DNA of 64,000 nt, from assembly GCF_025698545.1 (NCBI RefSeq), contig NC_068571.1, positions 49,323,733-49,387,732 of the forward strand, read 5' to 3'. This document shows positions 10,601-23,723 of this stretch, piece after piece; the first letter of the stretch is position 1; every line of letters starts with the position of its first letter. The notes below the pieces were generated by a model. That model saw only the letters and a program-made list of their open reading frames with translations. It had not been told where the DNA came from and searched no databases. The translations under genes were made by a program, and so were the position numbers. The stretch comes from Gossypium raimondii (lineage: Eukaryota; Streptophyta; Magnoliopsida; Malvales; Malvaceae).

Positions 10601-11655
10601 TTAAGGCAAGAATGATTGGATTCCCAGTCCCACATCGCAATCTGCCGTCCCAAATGCTTCAAACAGAACAAATGGGTCCGTGTAGGATGTGAAAGGTTCT
10701 TCATCGAACACAAAATTTGAGTAATCAGGATGCATCATCAATGGAGTTCCTACCATCTCGTAATCCAAATCGTACTCATAATTGAAAAACCGAACCGCAC
10801 GTTCCATCCATGCGGCGGCGCTCTCATCGTCCTTCTCTTGTTTGTTTCCATCCAAATCAAACCCATCAGTTGTGTTGAAAATGGGGTGATGATCAGAATC
10901 ATGTGCTTGCCTTGGTTTCTTGCTATCCTGATTCTCTATATGATTGTCCTCCATATTGTCATTATGTTGGTTGTTTGAGTCAATAGTTTTTCTTTTTCTT
11001 CCTAAAAGGCTTTTCTTGTTCAAATGGGTATTCCAATAGTTCTTCACCTCGTTGTCAGTCCGACCAGGAAGTCTACCAGCAATTAAAGACCATCTACATT
11101 GTTTAAGTTCATAAAAAGGAAAAAAAAAACCAATCATCAAATACACTAATTCGAAATGAATATATAACATTGGACAAAAGTATAAACCATGCTACCATTA
11201 ACGTCATTTTAGAATTCAAACTACTAAGTGCAATTATTCTTTAAAAGATAACATTCATTCAAATCTCAATCCCAATATCCCTTGCAGGAAAAGAAAGAAA
11301 GCAAATACTAACCGGTTACCAAGAAGCTTGTGCATTCGGATAATAAGGTCTTCTTCCTCCTTGGACATTCCACCTCGTTTGATATTTGGTCTCAGGTAAT
11401 TCTTCCATCTAAGTCTACAACTTTTCCCTCCTCTCATCAACCCTGAAAACGTGTACAAACATTCCATCTGAGCTATATGTATATAATTGATAATTCGATA
11501 TATATATCTATATATATATATATACCTGATCGTTTAGATACGGTAGCCCAATTGCCTTCACCATAAGTCTCTACATAATTTTTCAAAATCAAGTCTTCTT
11601 CTGGTTTCCATAAACCTCTTTTGGGCTGTGACTTCTTTTCCTTGCGGTTTTCCAT
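10601..11655 (-). CDS. MYB82: R2R3-MYB transcription factor, MYB82-like
   Basis: Three exons on the minus strand: 11526-11655, 11313-11442 and 10601-11093, with GT-AG introns of 83 and 219 bp; 250 residues. The R2 repeat has Trp at 16, 36 and 56. The R3 repeat has Met69 in place of the first Trp, then Trp88 and Trp107. Residues 75-94 ([20 protein letters not shown]) fit the bHLH-binding signature [DE]Lx2[RK]x3Lx6Lx3R, so the protein should join MYB-bHLH-WD40 complexes. R2 reads RGGKSC instead of the usual RCGKSC, as in Arabidopsis MYB82, a trichome regulator close to GL1. The C-terminal half is acidic, as expected for an activation region. Intron 1 carries an AT dinucleotide run (11496-11524). 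Orthology to MYB82 is from memory of the family; a function in hairs or fibres is inferred. Confidence 0.9.
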
Positions 11656-14600
11656 TATTCTCAGTTTGCTTTCTCTCTTGTTGACCCACTCACTATCACG
11701 CTCTTAATGAAAGATGACCATTGATATACCGAGTTAAATGAGAAAGAGATCATTATTATTATTATATATATATATAGGAAAGGACAAGTCTATAGCCTAC
11801 TGAGATTTATAAAACAGTCGTGCATGAAAGGGTTCACAATGGGAGGGCCCCTTTTGTTCATTTACTTTTTTTAACTTTTACTTCACACGAGCTCTCTAAT
11901 CTGTAAAAGCAATTTACCAAAGCAAATATTTGAGTTACCACTTTCACTTTCTCCCTAGATTCATGAGAGAAGGAGAGAGAACCATAAGCATGTCTTATTA
12001 CCATGGTGACATATTTTAAGATTGGCATTCAACCCAACATGTCTCATTATTACCAAATAATATTGTCGTATCCTAATAGGAAATGTACATTGCCATCATA
12101 TATAATTTCTTATTAATCTTGTTGCAAACCCACTATTTCCATTAAGTAATTCATCTTTAAGCTCCTTGCTTAACTTCATTAAAGATAAAGAAAAAATATA
12201 TAACAAAAATAGTATTGAGATATGTTAATGTTCTGAGGCACCACTACATGTATGTCTCCCCATTGCAGCTTTTGTGAGCCCCATGAAATGACATGCATTA
12301 CCATATAGTGTGTTTTTCCCTTTTTTTGGTGTGTGGGTTGTCTTATAAGTTGGAGAGGTTTTTTCTATTTGTTTAAAAGATGTGGAGGGAAGATGAGAGC
12401 AAGGCTAGCTTTTCCGTCAGGACGATAGGAAATTTTTGTGTTCTTATAATGGTCATATTCAATCAATTAGTCCATCCATTTTACTTAACTTACTGGAATA
12501 CTCCCTCTACTTTAGTTAAGATTAAATTTAGGCTTTTAATTTTATGGGTTTATAAATCACATTAATATCAAATAAAATATATAAAAAAAACCCTAAAATT
12601 TCTTAAATTTAAGAAAATTCTAAAAAGTTCAGTTCTTTTTTCTAATTTTTTTAAAGAAATAGAATATTCCAAAAAATCTAAAAAATCCTTTTTATAGATT
12701 TTTGAAATTGTACTTAATTTTTAGTGATTAAAAGTGGAGTCGAAATGATAACAAACTTTGTCTAAAGCCGAATCCAGATGGGTGTGAGGCTACCAAACCT
12801 TGGATGGGTGTAATTGAAATGAAGAAAATCTTTTGCTTTTGATTGCCCTATGTTCTTTCTACTCAGAAGATAAAACAAAGTAGAGGCAAACAATCATACC
12901 TCTTATCATTATTTTTTCTTTCTTCCCCTTATCATTTTTATTTTTGAATAAAATACCTCTTATCATTGGGTTATCAGCAATGGGGACTTTATTTTCCAAC
13001 CAAAAAGCCTCTTCCTGTTCGGACCATCATTCCACAAAGGAAAGCTTTTGCGAATGTCGTCTTATTTAGGCATTCATTTCCATAATTTTAATCCCTTGAA
13101 GAATAGTTCCAACAAATTTACCACACAAATAGAAAATCTTATTTGAGTTGCGGTTACCTGGGAATGTGTAACAACTAGGACCATCATTCATGTTCTTAAA
13201 TGAAAGAAAACACAGAGGGTAACATGGCGTTGGCCCTTGGGGTTGACAATTTAGTTCAGGATATGCCTATAACCTCGATTGTCGTGTCACCTTCAAATAC
13301 TCTCACTCTCACAGATAATCTCATTTATTGAATCATCTGTAAATACCTTAATTCTAAACCTAGATAACACAAAATCATAAAGCATGCAAATTCAAATACA
13401 ACTAGGAAGTGAGTTCAAGAGAAGACAGGTATTTGAAGTTAAAAGACATAGAAGAACAAGAAAGTTGGTTGCCAACTTGATAGTTGGAAACTCTGTATAT
13501 GTCAGAAACTACTGCTACATTATTATTCTCTTGTATATATATACACAATTATACATATATCATATATATGGTCTGCAATTTGCTTTTTTTTCATGTCATT
13601 GTCACAACGTAAAGGTGTCCCAACGTTTCACATCCCTTTTACTGTCTCATACGATTGAGAGGTGGAGAAAAATAAAATTAAAATAAAAAGATAACTTTAC
13701 GTGAACATCTCTGCAATCTAGATTTTTGGGTTTAAATTCTTCAATATAAGGGTTAGTGGGATTTTTTTTGTATCTGTACACACTATCAAAGCTGCAATAA
13801 AATCGCAGTCTATATCTTCCCAGTTACTCCCAATCTCACACACAACATAAGCAAAAACCAATGATGGGATACGCAAGTTAATTACTTAGGAACCTAAGGA
13901 CTGGTTTTTATTTTGTTACAAAAAAAATGTGTGCACATATCACGAAGTGTGTGAAGTACTTTTAAGCTGGCATGTTGGGATAAGCTTTTAGATCAGGATT
14001 CCCTTCACTTTTCCCCTCATTTCTACAATGAGGTTTCACATAAAATCTCCCCCACACGTGAAATCTGCAATGAGGTTGTTCACGTCTCTCTCTTCTTATT
14101 CAGATATCCTTCATTTGTTTAAACATACATGTATCGGTCCAAAGTTATGATACTTCTCTCCTGCCAAGATTCTGCATTTGAGTCATGGGACATGATAGCA
14201 AGATTCACATCTACTGTACATATAGTTGCTGACTCACCTTATCTACAATACGTATATGATAGCGAGAGGCTATGAACATCAGTGTTAGGAATATTAATGT
14301 TTTATCTATATATTGTTCTGTCCTATTACTATAGTTGATCGCGAATGTTGGATTTTGGCATTCATTCATAGGGACCATCCAATTTGAGAAAATTTAATAA
14401 TAAAGGTGGTAAAAGGCAAATTTCATCAACATGATAAAGGTTTCAGTCTCAGCATAAATATAACATTATGATACATTGACAATTTGCTCTGTCACAACTT
14501 CAATACGATATATCTAGAGTGGTTGCAAGCATTTAATATAATAAGGAAATCAGCTCCGAATGGTCCAAACCTATTCGTGAAATCATTTATTATTCTGAAA

Positions 14601-14690
14601 TACTCTCAAAACAGAAATTGACGAAGAGTCATCCGCTTTCTAAAAAAGTTGCTGATAACCAGTGGAGTTTTAATGATGACAGGCACTGTC
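11656..14690. other. Intergenic region upstream of the MYB gene
   Basis: The first ~120 bp upstream of the start codon contain a TTGACC W-box-like hexamer (~11680) and a pyrimidine-rich leader. AT dinucleotide runs occur at ~11760 and ~13540. No convincing gene or complete transposon was recognised in the rest. Confidence 0.5.
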
Positions 14691-14699
14691 ATTTATCCA

Positions 14700-16270
14700 T
14701 CACTATTTGTGATATATGAATTATAGTATGTGAAGTGATGATGTAATTAAATTTACATGTAAGCTTTAAGGTACTAAATAGAATAATAATCAAAAGTATA
14801 ATGTTATGTGCAATTAAATGATCTTGTATAAGAATCGAATAGTTGATAAGTGAAATAAGTGCTAAATGTTGGTATGAGTGATATGAGTGGTAATAAGTAA
14901 AACTTTGACTAAAACAATTTTGGATAGCATTAATAGTAGTTCAATTTTGAAAATTCACCAAAATTGTAGAAATTGAGTTAAATATTGAACCAAACATGAA
15001 ATTGAAGCCTATTGAGTCTAGTTTAATATAGAAGAAACGGTGTAAGCAATCAAAATTTAATATTATGAGATAAATAAATTTAAGTGAGAAAAGATCGATT
15101 AATTTTGGGTTCCCTATTCGATTTTGAAAATTCATTAAAATTGTAAATAATAATAATAATTAAGAGTTGATATTTATATGTATAAAATATTAATAACACT
15201 ATTTTTAATAGTAACAAATAAAAACATTATACGATATCGATACTATGATATAAATAATTTTTAGCGGAGATGGGTCAAAGCTACCTAGCAACAGATCATG
15301 GGAAGATTTGAAGAAAAATTGTATTAATTGGCTTGATTTAAAATTTTGATCATAATTTTTATATTAAAGATGAGATGTCTAGCTTCAAAAACTTCAAATT
15401 GAACTTACTTATCAATTCCGATAAATGAGATATAAATAAAAGCATGAAAGTTGCACAATGAACTGCACTATTTTGAATTGTTAAGATTTAATATTTATAG
15501 ACTAAATTGTAAATAAAGCAAAATTATGTTAAAATATGAAAATCGTGAAATAAATACCCGTGTGAATAAAGGTCGTAATTAGTCAGGAAATGGAAGAATA
15601 AAGATAAAGTTCTTGAAAATCTTGATGTTTGATTTTATATGTTCTTATAATATTAAATAATGGACTAGAAATGAAAGAAATATAAAAAAAGTAATACATT
15701 CGTGGAAATCGTGAAATAAAGTATTCATCATTAATTATTGTGAATTCGGTATCGTGAAAATCTTTTGACTAATTACTGTACAACTATTTAAGTGATCTCG
15801 TGCATCAAATATTGTGGTATGACTAAAGAAGACTTTTCATCGAGAAAGGGAACTAGAAAGAAGCCTAGTGCGATTATCTTACCTTGTTTACAAGATGTGT
15901 GATTGCATATAATAATGTATAAGTATCTCGCACATTATTCTATTACATATTAAATTAATTCATCGGGTAAAAGTTTAGTGAACCATTCTCGTCACACTAG
16001 CTTGATTCATGAAGATAAATATCTATTATTGAATAAGTGACATAATTGATAAATGTCTAGATGAGATAAATATCAAATGGTGGAACATCTCAAACAATAT
16101 CGAGTATTCATTCCTCATAGTGGAGACTTCTTCCATGAACACTGTCATCAGCACGTACTCTTCTATAGTTTTGGATGAATATGGAGTATGTCGTGCTTCT
16201 TGAGGCATTGTCTCCTCTATTGAATTGGTCCTTCAAGGAAAGGTGTAAAACATGTTAAACTATACGAAAT
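14700..16270 (-). repeat. Degraded gypsy-type LTR fragment
   Basis: The reverse complement of ~14930-15135 parallels 2041-2190 of the LTR at 1651-3215: both share TTACACCGTTTCTT, AACTAGACT and AAAATTTTGGTGA in the same order. The neighbouring AT-rich sequence looks like more of the same relic but without clear ends, so both limits are approximate. Confidence 0.5.
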
Positions 16271-16722
16271 AGGTCGTATGGCAAATTGCCTGTTGGCTGA
16301 AGAAAAAACGAAATTCACAAATTGTCAAGACTTTGAATAATGTGAATTATGTTGTCAAGCTTTATAATAATAAAAAAGTAGTTTTCGTTTTAATTATTGG
16401 GTTTGGTTAATTATTGAATTAAAAAATAATTTATTAGTATCATACTGTAGCTAAATTAAATATAAGAGAAAATATTTGGTATAATAATAGTAGAGTTTTT
16501 AGATTTTACAAGCAATGCAATGGGTTGATAAGTATCATAAGGGTATAGTAAAATGGTTGGTATTTGGTATACTAGTAATGTGTTTTTTTTTATTTCACAA
16601 GCAGCACATGTGTCTCTTTTTTAAATATTTTATTATACTCCTATACGACACTTGTCAACTCTTGACCTTATCTGTGGAGTCTAAAAACTCCACTAGCAGT
16701 GTACAAAAAGACACATGACAAC

Positions 16723-17236
16723 TAGACCTAATTAAGGGATCCGCCCGAAAAGTAGGAGGGTTTGAGAAAAATATATGCCCAGAAAATTGACTTGGACGAA
16801 ATATAAGACTTGTTTTTTAAATGGGTTGGACCTCAGGTAAGTTATTTTGGCTCAAGCCTGGCACGACTCGAATCTGACTAATTCTTTTTCTTGTTGTTAT
16901 TTTGTTGTTGTTTTGATGACATTTTGCTATTATATTGTTACTATTTTGTTGTTATTGTTTTGATATTGTATAACTCTTATTTTATTGTTAATTTTGGTAC
17001 TATTTTAGAGGCATTTGCTTGTTAAGTTGCAACTATCTTAGTGTTATTTAAGTATAAAGGCTTTTTGTAATATATTTTTAATTTGTTAAGAACCATTTAT
17101 TTTAGTGTATTTAATGTATGAGTCGGGTCGAGTTCAAGTTTAGCATTTTTTATCTGGATTGGGTTGTAGACTATTTTTCGAATCAAATCGAGCCTAAAAT
17201 TTTATATCGATCTGACTCAACCTATAATCAGATCTA
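16723..17236 (+). mobile_element. hAT-type MITE, 514 bp
   Basis: Begins TAGACCTAATTA and ends TAATCAGATCTA, giving 12-bp terminal inverted repeats with 10 matches. It is flanked by 8-bp direct repeats ATGACAAC (16715-16722) and ATGACAAA (17237-17244), the hAT target length. The interior is rich in TTGTTGTTATT motifs and has no coding capacity. A second copy in opposite orientation lies at 38168-38720. Confidence 0.78.
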
Positions 17237-18949
17237 ATGACAAAAACTTAAAATTATTCGTGAAATAACAAAAAAAATACACTGTAAACTACCCAATACT
17301 AATTCTAAATAATGGTTAATCTTTAAAAGATTATTTTCAAAGCATTGGGTGGAGATATTTTGTTACATATCTCTTATATCTTAATTTTCTCATTTTTTTT
17401 TCTCAAAAATCTTATCATAATGTTTATCCCAAATTTCAAAATTTTATACAATTATAGATAAAAGGTGTGCAAACATTTAATAGGCAATTTATACATCACA
17501 TCCAGTGTAACACCCCCTAACCCTAAACCGTCGCCGGAACAGAGTTACGAAGTATTACCGGACATATCGGATAACTTATAACTAATTCACAAGTAAATAA
17601 CATACATAGCGTACTTTAATCAATACATCACCTAGATACATGCCACATTATCAAAAGAAAGGTACATCACTAAAATTTCTTTGAGGTCGGGATTGCTCTG
17701 AATGTTGGACCGGTCACTGGCTTTCTACTAACCTGCGCACGAAAACAACTGTACGCTGAGTATGGGTATACTCAGTGGTATTACCATAATTCAAATTTAT
17801 AACATTAATCGATAAATTATATACATTTTTATTTTATGTCTACAATTATTCATTAATTATGTCATACTTTAAATCAATTTGATCATTAATAACAATAAGC
17901 AATATTTCACTATCTCAATTTCATTGGATTTTTCACATCTCATTCCAATAGTTCATTTCAATTCATATACAATTCATTCAATTTATCACTATATTCAATA
18001 TAATTCTATTGCAATTTGTACTCACTAATATCATATAACAAAATTTACTCTTAATCACATCATGAACTTTGGGTTCATATCTTCAAATCTCATATCTCGA
18101 TTTCCAATTCACATATCAATTCACAATTTCACTTTCTCATTTCTTTCCATAGCTCAATCAATCACACTTATTCAAAATTTTTCATTTCAATTATTTACCC
18201 CTATTAACAAGACTCGGACCTTGACAGATATATGGATCCAACCAAACACACCAGAATATCCAACAACACACCCGGAATAATATAAATCCTCCTTAACACA
18301 CCAGTGTATCATATCCTCCCAAACACACCAATAAGGCATTAGATGCCTCTTCGGATAAACCGAAGCATATATTAACAGAATCATCTTCTCGGCCGAACTA
18401 CAAATCTCCCCATCACATCACAAATCCTATGGCATGCCATTTGTATCCAATCTAGTCCGATAAGTTAATAGGGTATTATTTTACTTTTCCAATTTCGAAT
18501 TCATTTCCACAACAATTTCAAATATTCAATCAATTCAAAACATCTATTATTTCAATTCACAGACAATTCAATATCATTTAATTCAATATCGATATTCACC
18601 TTATTTTTATTTATTAAACATATTATTCAAAATTCAACAATTACTATTAATAAATTCAATACCAATACGTATTTATCATTCAATTCAATCATGATACTTA
18701 CCTCAATTTGCTTATCATGTATATTAATTTAAATTTTAACAATTCATAATTAAATTCGAATTATGGTAATACTAACCAAAATTTTCTCGAATCACTCCTT
18801 GTCCACCTTCTCATTTCCTTTCTCAGACAATAACTCTTGCACGACATTAGCAATTAGATTTGGAACTTTTGAAACCCCTAAGCCATGGTTCACTTTCTTT
18901 TTCTTCTTTCTCTTTTTTCTTTCTCAATTTTCGTTACGTACGAGGAAGG

Positions 18950-21446
18950 ATTAGCACCCTCGTAACGCCCAAAAATTGGTACCTAGTTGATTAATTAGTG
19001 TCTTAGTGTCGAAGATTGAAAATGTTAAAGAGTTTTAAAAATACAATCCTTAAAAAAAACTCGAATAACGTAGATTGAAATTTAAGATTCTCTTGTTCCG
19101 AAGGGATATCACATCTAGCACGTTAGGGCACGATACTTTAAATCATCGAAGCCAAGATCACCTTATGGTTTCAAAAAAACATACTTTGAAGTTTTAAGAG
19201 GATATTTGGCTATTTGGTCAAACGAGAAATCGAAACCCAGCACGTTAGGGCACGTTTTCTCGAATTTCCAAATGCAAAATATTACCTTTATTATGAAATT
19301 TTAGAATGATATTTTAGCTATTTGGTCGAACAAAAAAAATCTAAACCCAGCACGTTAGAGCACGTTTTCTCGAACTTCTAAACGTGAAATATTGCCTTAT
19401 TTTGAAATTTTAAAAGGATATTTTTAGCTATTTGGTCGAACGAAAAAAATCGAAACCCAGCACGTTAGGGCACGTTTTCTCGAACTTCCAAACGTAAAAT
19501 ATTGCCTTATTTTGAAATTTTAAAAGGATATTTTAGCTATTTGGTCGAACGAAAAATCGAGACCCAGCAAGTTAGGGCACATTTTCTCGAATTTCCAAAC
19601 ACAAAATATTGCCTTATTTTGAAATTTTTATTTGGATAAAAAGGAAATGAAATGCCTAAAAATGTACGCTTAATGTATTAGGTTTATTAGTGACATAGTT
19701 TAATACGCAAAAGGAGTTGTACATGGCTAAATACAATAGTGCGACATACGTTTTAAAATAATCGTGATATAGCATGCATAATAAAATATACATATAGCGT
19801 CGATGCTAATAAATCTTAATATATACGCGCATGAATAAGATTAATGATATAAATAACAATATAATAAAAACAATAATAATAATCAACGATAACTATGATA
19901 ACTATAAATCTAAGTTTTGAAAGTACTTGAAAAATAACAAATAAATTAATGATAGAAATGAAATTGCAATAATGATGGCAAAAATAAAATGAACAAAATC
20001 GATACTAAAATAATAAGCAAATAAATAAAATAAAATGAAATGAAATGAAATAAATAATAATGTAAGTTTGATAAAAAATCACAAATAAGTAAATAAATAA
20101 ATATTAAATAAAATATTAAATAAAACCTTCTTTTTAAAATAAATAAGTAAATAAACAAAAACAATTAAACCGGCAAGGGACTAAATTGAAAACGGATCCA
20201 AAATCTGGGACTCAAATCGCAAATAAATAAAAGTGGGTGGTTCGGGACTAAAATGGAACGTGTATGAAGCACGAGGGACTGACTCGGAAATATCCCCATC
20301 CCTTATGCGCATCGTTTCAACACGGACCAAAATGAAATAGGCCGAAAAATCGCGGGGCAAGAACGTAAAAGAAACGAGGGCCAGATTGCATTAATGCATA
20401 AAATCGGAGGGACTTGACATGAAATAGCCCCTCCAAGAAAAAACACGCGGATCCCCTAGCGGGTCGGGTCGCGTGCACGGGTCATGGGGATAAACGGCGT
20501 CGTTTCGCGTTTGGGGAGGTCACCTGAAACGGCGTCGTTTTATATCTAATATGAATATCAAAAAAAAGAAAAAAAAAACAGTTTGCTTCATTTTTTCACA
20601 AAAAAACAGAGGGCTCAGCCTCTCTCTCTCTCTCCCTCGCAGGCTCCAAGCCCGGCCGATAGGGCCGACGCCGGCGCCACCGTGACCCCACCGTCATCGG
20701 TGATCGGGGCAACGCAAAGGTCGCGGTTTTGGTCTGTTTTTAAGGCGCTTGAAGGCCTAAACCTCTGGGCTTCAAGGCCGAAAGGAGAAGACCCCATGTT
20801 TTCTCCCTTCACGTCCCAATTTCGATGACCGAAATGGCCGGCTAAGGGCTTTTCAGGTGACCCTTAGGTATTATCCTTCCTCCTTTAGGCTTGTTTTCTT
20901 TTTATTTAACAGATTCGTAAAACAAAATAAAAAATAAAAAAATGACTAGTAAATAGATTGAAAAAAAAAAGAAATATCAACCTCTGTTGTTCTTATTTCT
21001 GATATTCTAATATGTGTCCGAACTCATAGAAAGAAAAAGCTTGTGGCTTTTATAGCCAAATTACAGACTCTTTGATGATTGCTTTTTTCGTTTTGTTATT
21101 GTTTTGTTGTCTGTTGTTTCGACTTTCTTTTTGTGTTTTTTCTTTTTGTTGTTTTGTGTTTGCGTGTGGCTCTCTCTTGCAGGTAGTCTGACGCGCGTGA
21201 AGGGCCGACGACAGGCGAGCAGTGGCGGCGGTGGTGCTGACTCGCGTCGCCGAAGGCTAAAGACCTCGGTGCGGCGCACCTAGGGTTTTCCCTTAGCTGA
21301 AAGTTGGCATAATTTTTGGGCCATTTGGGCTTAGGGTTAAAATTTGGGCTGAGGGTTTAATGTTTGGGCTGGTTTAGTAATTGGGCTAGGATATTTTATT
21401 TGCTTTTATTATGGCACTGGGCCCGGGCATAAATAGGTCTGTACAA
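18950..21446. mobile_element. Nested LTR-like insertion inside the solo LTR
   Basis: The sequence character changes near 18945-18961 (CTCGTAACGCCCAAAAATTG) and changes back after GGGCCCGGGCATAAATAGG...TGTACA at ~21446. The ends look like a TGTAACGCCC...TGTACA LTR. The segment is unlike its surroundings: it holds a 110-bp tandem array and a GC-rich block (20160-20830, 21180-21280) with two copies of AAACGGCGTCGTTT (20492-20505, 20527-20540). Open frames in the GC-rich block match nothing I know. Boundaries are approximate and no target duplication was identified. Confidence 0.6.
19201..19635 (+). repeat. ~110-bp tandem repeat, four units
   Basis: Units start with GATATTTTAGCTATTTGGTC at 19201, 19308, 19417 and 19527 (spacing 107, 109, 110). 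Each holds CCCAGCACGTTAGGGCACGT and TTTCTCGAA. A partial diverged unit precedes the array (~19100). It belongs to the nested LTR-like insertion. Confidence 0.9.
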
Positions 21447-22089
21447 ATATAATATAAAAACATACTTATTAATTAAGTAAATATAATATAATATATATTT
21501 TAAATTAAATATATCTTAGATTTTTCAATGTTAAACCGCCACAACTTTAAACAATGGCATAATTGCTTCTTTGATCCCTTTAATTTTTCTTAATCTATAA
21601 TTAAACTTTTATCTCTATTATAATTTAATATTTTTTATAATTAACCTCAATTTAGACAAATTCACTTAATTAAAACCTAACTAACGACACAACTAACTTC
21701 GTAATATTTATAATAAATATTTACAAGTCCGATTTATAGGAACGAAGTCTCGGGAATACATTTTTTTAATTCAATTCTTTTTAATCAATTAACCATCGGA
21801 ACATTAAAATTTCTTAACGAAACTTTAAAACTACCCTAATGACACTCTGCAAATATTTATAAAAATATTTACGGCTCAGTTTATAATATCGAGGTCTCGA
21901 TACCTCGTTTTTGACCCAATTTACCTAATAATTTCTTTTAAATCACAAAATTCACTAAAATTTTGAAACATTTCTAAAATCACGCTTAACTTATAATTAT
22001 TAATTAATAAATTTTCTAAATTTTTCATCGGATTTAGTGATCTCAAATCACTGTTCTGACACTACTGAAAATTGGGCTGTTACATCCAG

Positions 22090-22810
22090 ACTAGTTATAT
22101 TCTATGATTATTAGAAAAGTGAAATCATAATATTTTTTTTTATTATCAATTTGGTACCCTATGATTTTAAAATATGAAGGAATTTGGAGGAGTGGGTGCT
22201 TACCTTCATCCAAAATGCATCAACGTATTAATATCAAAATATTATTATTACAATTTTAGGGTATCTGTAATTAAATTTGAACATACTAATAAGATATATG
22301 ATATATATATGTATATATATATATATTCATCAATGTCATCCTTGTATCATATCTAAAATTGTGATACGGAATAGACATATGATGCTTTTTTTCCACCACC
22401 ATTCATTTTGGATTCTTTTCTTCATTTCTCTTACGGACCCAACATGGCAAAAGCTAATGTCTAGTAACAGCCCTACCGTTGTTATTAATAGACTGTAAAA
22501 TCTATTTAAATATTTTCAAGAAGCTATTGCGTTTCATTCTCATCCTATCCACCATACCACTACACCCCTAATGGACCAACCATGTTATTAATGTACTCAA
22601 CAATTTCATAATTTGTACCAAAATTCATCCTTTATACGGAAAATAGACTACAATTTTGTTATAACCAATTTTCTTTTGATACAAGATGGAAACTTGACAT
22701 TTATAGGCCGACAAGATATGGGTTGTTGGAAAAGGACCCATGACTTGAAAAACAGGGTTGGAGGATTCATCACTCTATTTGGGCCTCATAAGATTACAAA
22801 TAATTAAAAT
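22090..22810. other. Intergenic, AT-rich, nothing recognised
   Basis: Contains a TATATA microsatellite near 22300-22326. No gene or mobile element ends were recognised. Confidence 0.5.
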
Positions 22811-23180
22811 ATGGGTCAACTACGATCAATGTCACTAAACTATTGATAAGTTTACATTTTGGTTACTCTAACTTTAAAAAGTTGCAAAATGGTCATTCAA
22901 CTATTCAAAAGTTTTCGTTTAAGTCACTGAGCTCTTAAAACTATTATTGTATGTCCTTTTTTGTTCGCACAGTTTGTACCAGTTGAAACCTCTCATTGCC
23001 TTTCTCTTCTACAATTCTATTTTTTTTTTCAAGAAACAACTTTGAACGTCACGAATTTGCGAACCAAATGCAACCGGTTTTCTTCTCTGATCTTCGACAC
23101 TGACTGTTAAATCGACTTGGATCTAAGATATGCTCTTCTATTCGTTAATGGGTACCGAGACACAGTACCAATTATCAAAG
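22811..23180 (+). mobile_element. Truncated MULE-type MITE
   Basis: Starts GGGTCAACTACGATCAATGTC and continues with CACTAAACTATTGATAAGTT and CATTTTGGTTACTC, parallel to the left half of the complete element at 36219-36777. The shared sequence runs as far as the GACTGTTAAATCGACTTGG segment. The right terminal repeat is missing. Confidence 0.65.
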
Positions 23181-23723
23181 TTTTATTTTTAATTGTATAT
23201 AGCACATAAAAGTAGGTTAAATATAATTATGATAGAATAGAATATATAAATACACAAATTACTATATCTACTGAAATCCCAATTCCAATGTCCTCCCACA
23301 AGTTTTAGGTGGAACAGTTTGTGCATGGCTTGATTTAGAAAAGCTAGGCTGTCTAAAGGGACAAGAAGGCAGTACCTTTAAATAAATTTCACATTTCACT
23401 TTCACTTTTATATAATATTATTGTTTTTAAGACTTGTTTGGTTAGCTTGAAATTGGCGTCATAATTTGTTTATCTAATATTCGAGTTTTGATAAATAATG
23501 ATTTTTTAGATGACACCTTTCACAAATATTACTTTTTATTAATTAATTTTATCCTCACTCAACACTTTGTGGTTTAAAAATAATAATAAACTATCACCCG
23601 CATTCCTGTTTTGGTCAAATAGATTCTTTTTTGTTAATTAAGTCAATTTTGTATTTTCATCACTCCACCGTTAAAATGTGTTTGATCACCGAACGGAATG
23701 CTGGCATGGCTCGGTATAATAAT

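Larger units (their letters stand above)
17506..22084 (+). mobile_element. Solo gypsy-type LTR with a nested insertion
   Basis: Starts TGTAACACCCCCTAACCC and ends ATTGGGCTGTTACA. Perfect 5-bp target duplications TCCAG lie at 17501-17505 and 22085-22089. There is no internal gag-pol, so this is one LTR left after recombination, expanded by a second insertion (~18950-21446). Without the insertion it is about 2.1 kb. The last 350 bp resemble the LTR end at 3215. The CGCACGAAAACAACTGTACG and GAGTATGGGTATACTCAGTG segments near 17740-17780 are landmarks of this family (from memory). Confidence 0.85.

Noticed and set aside
20583-21279. GC-rich open frames of 65-81 residues
   Set aside because: They lie in the GC-rich part of the nested LTR-like insertion, overlap on opposite strands and contain only low-complexity composition.
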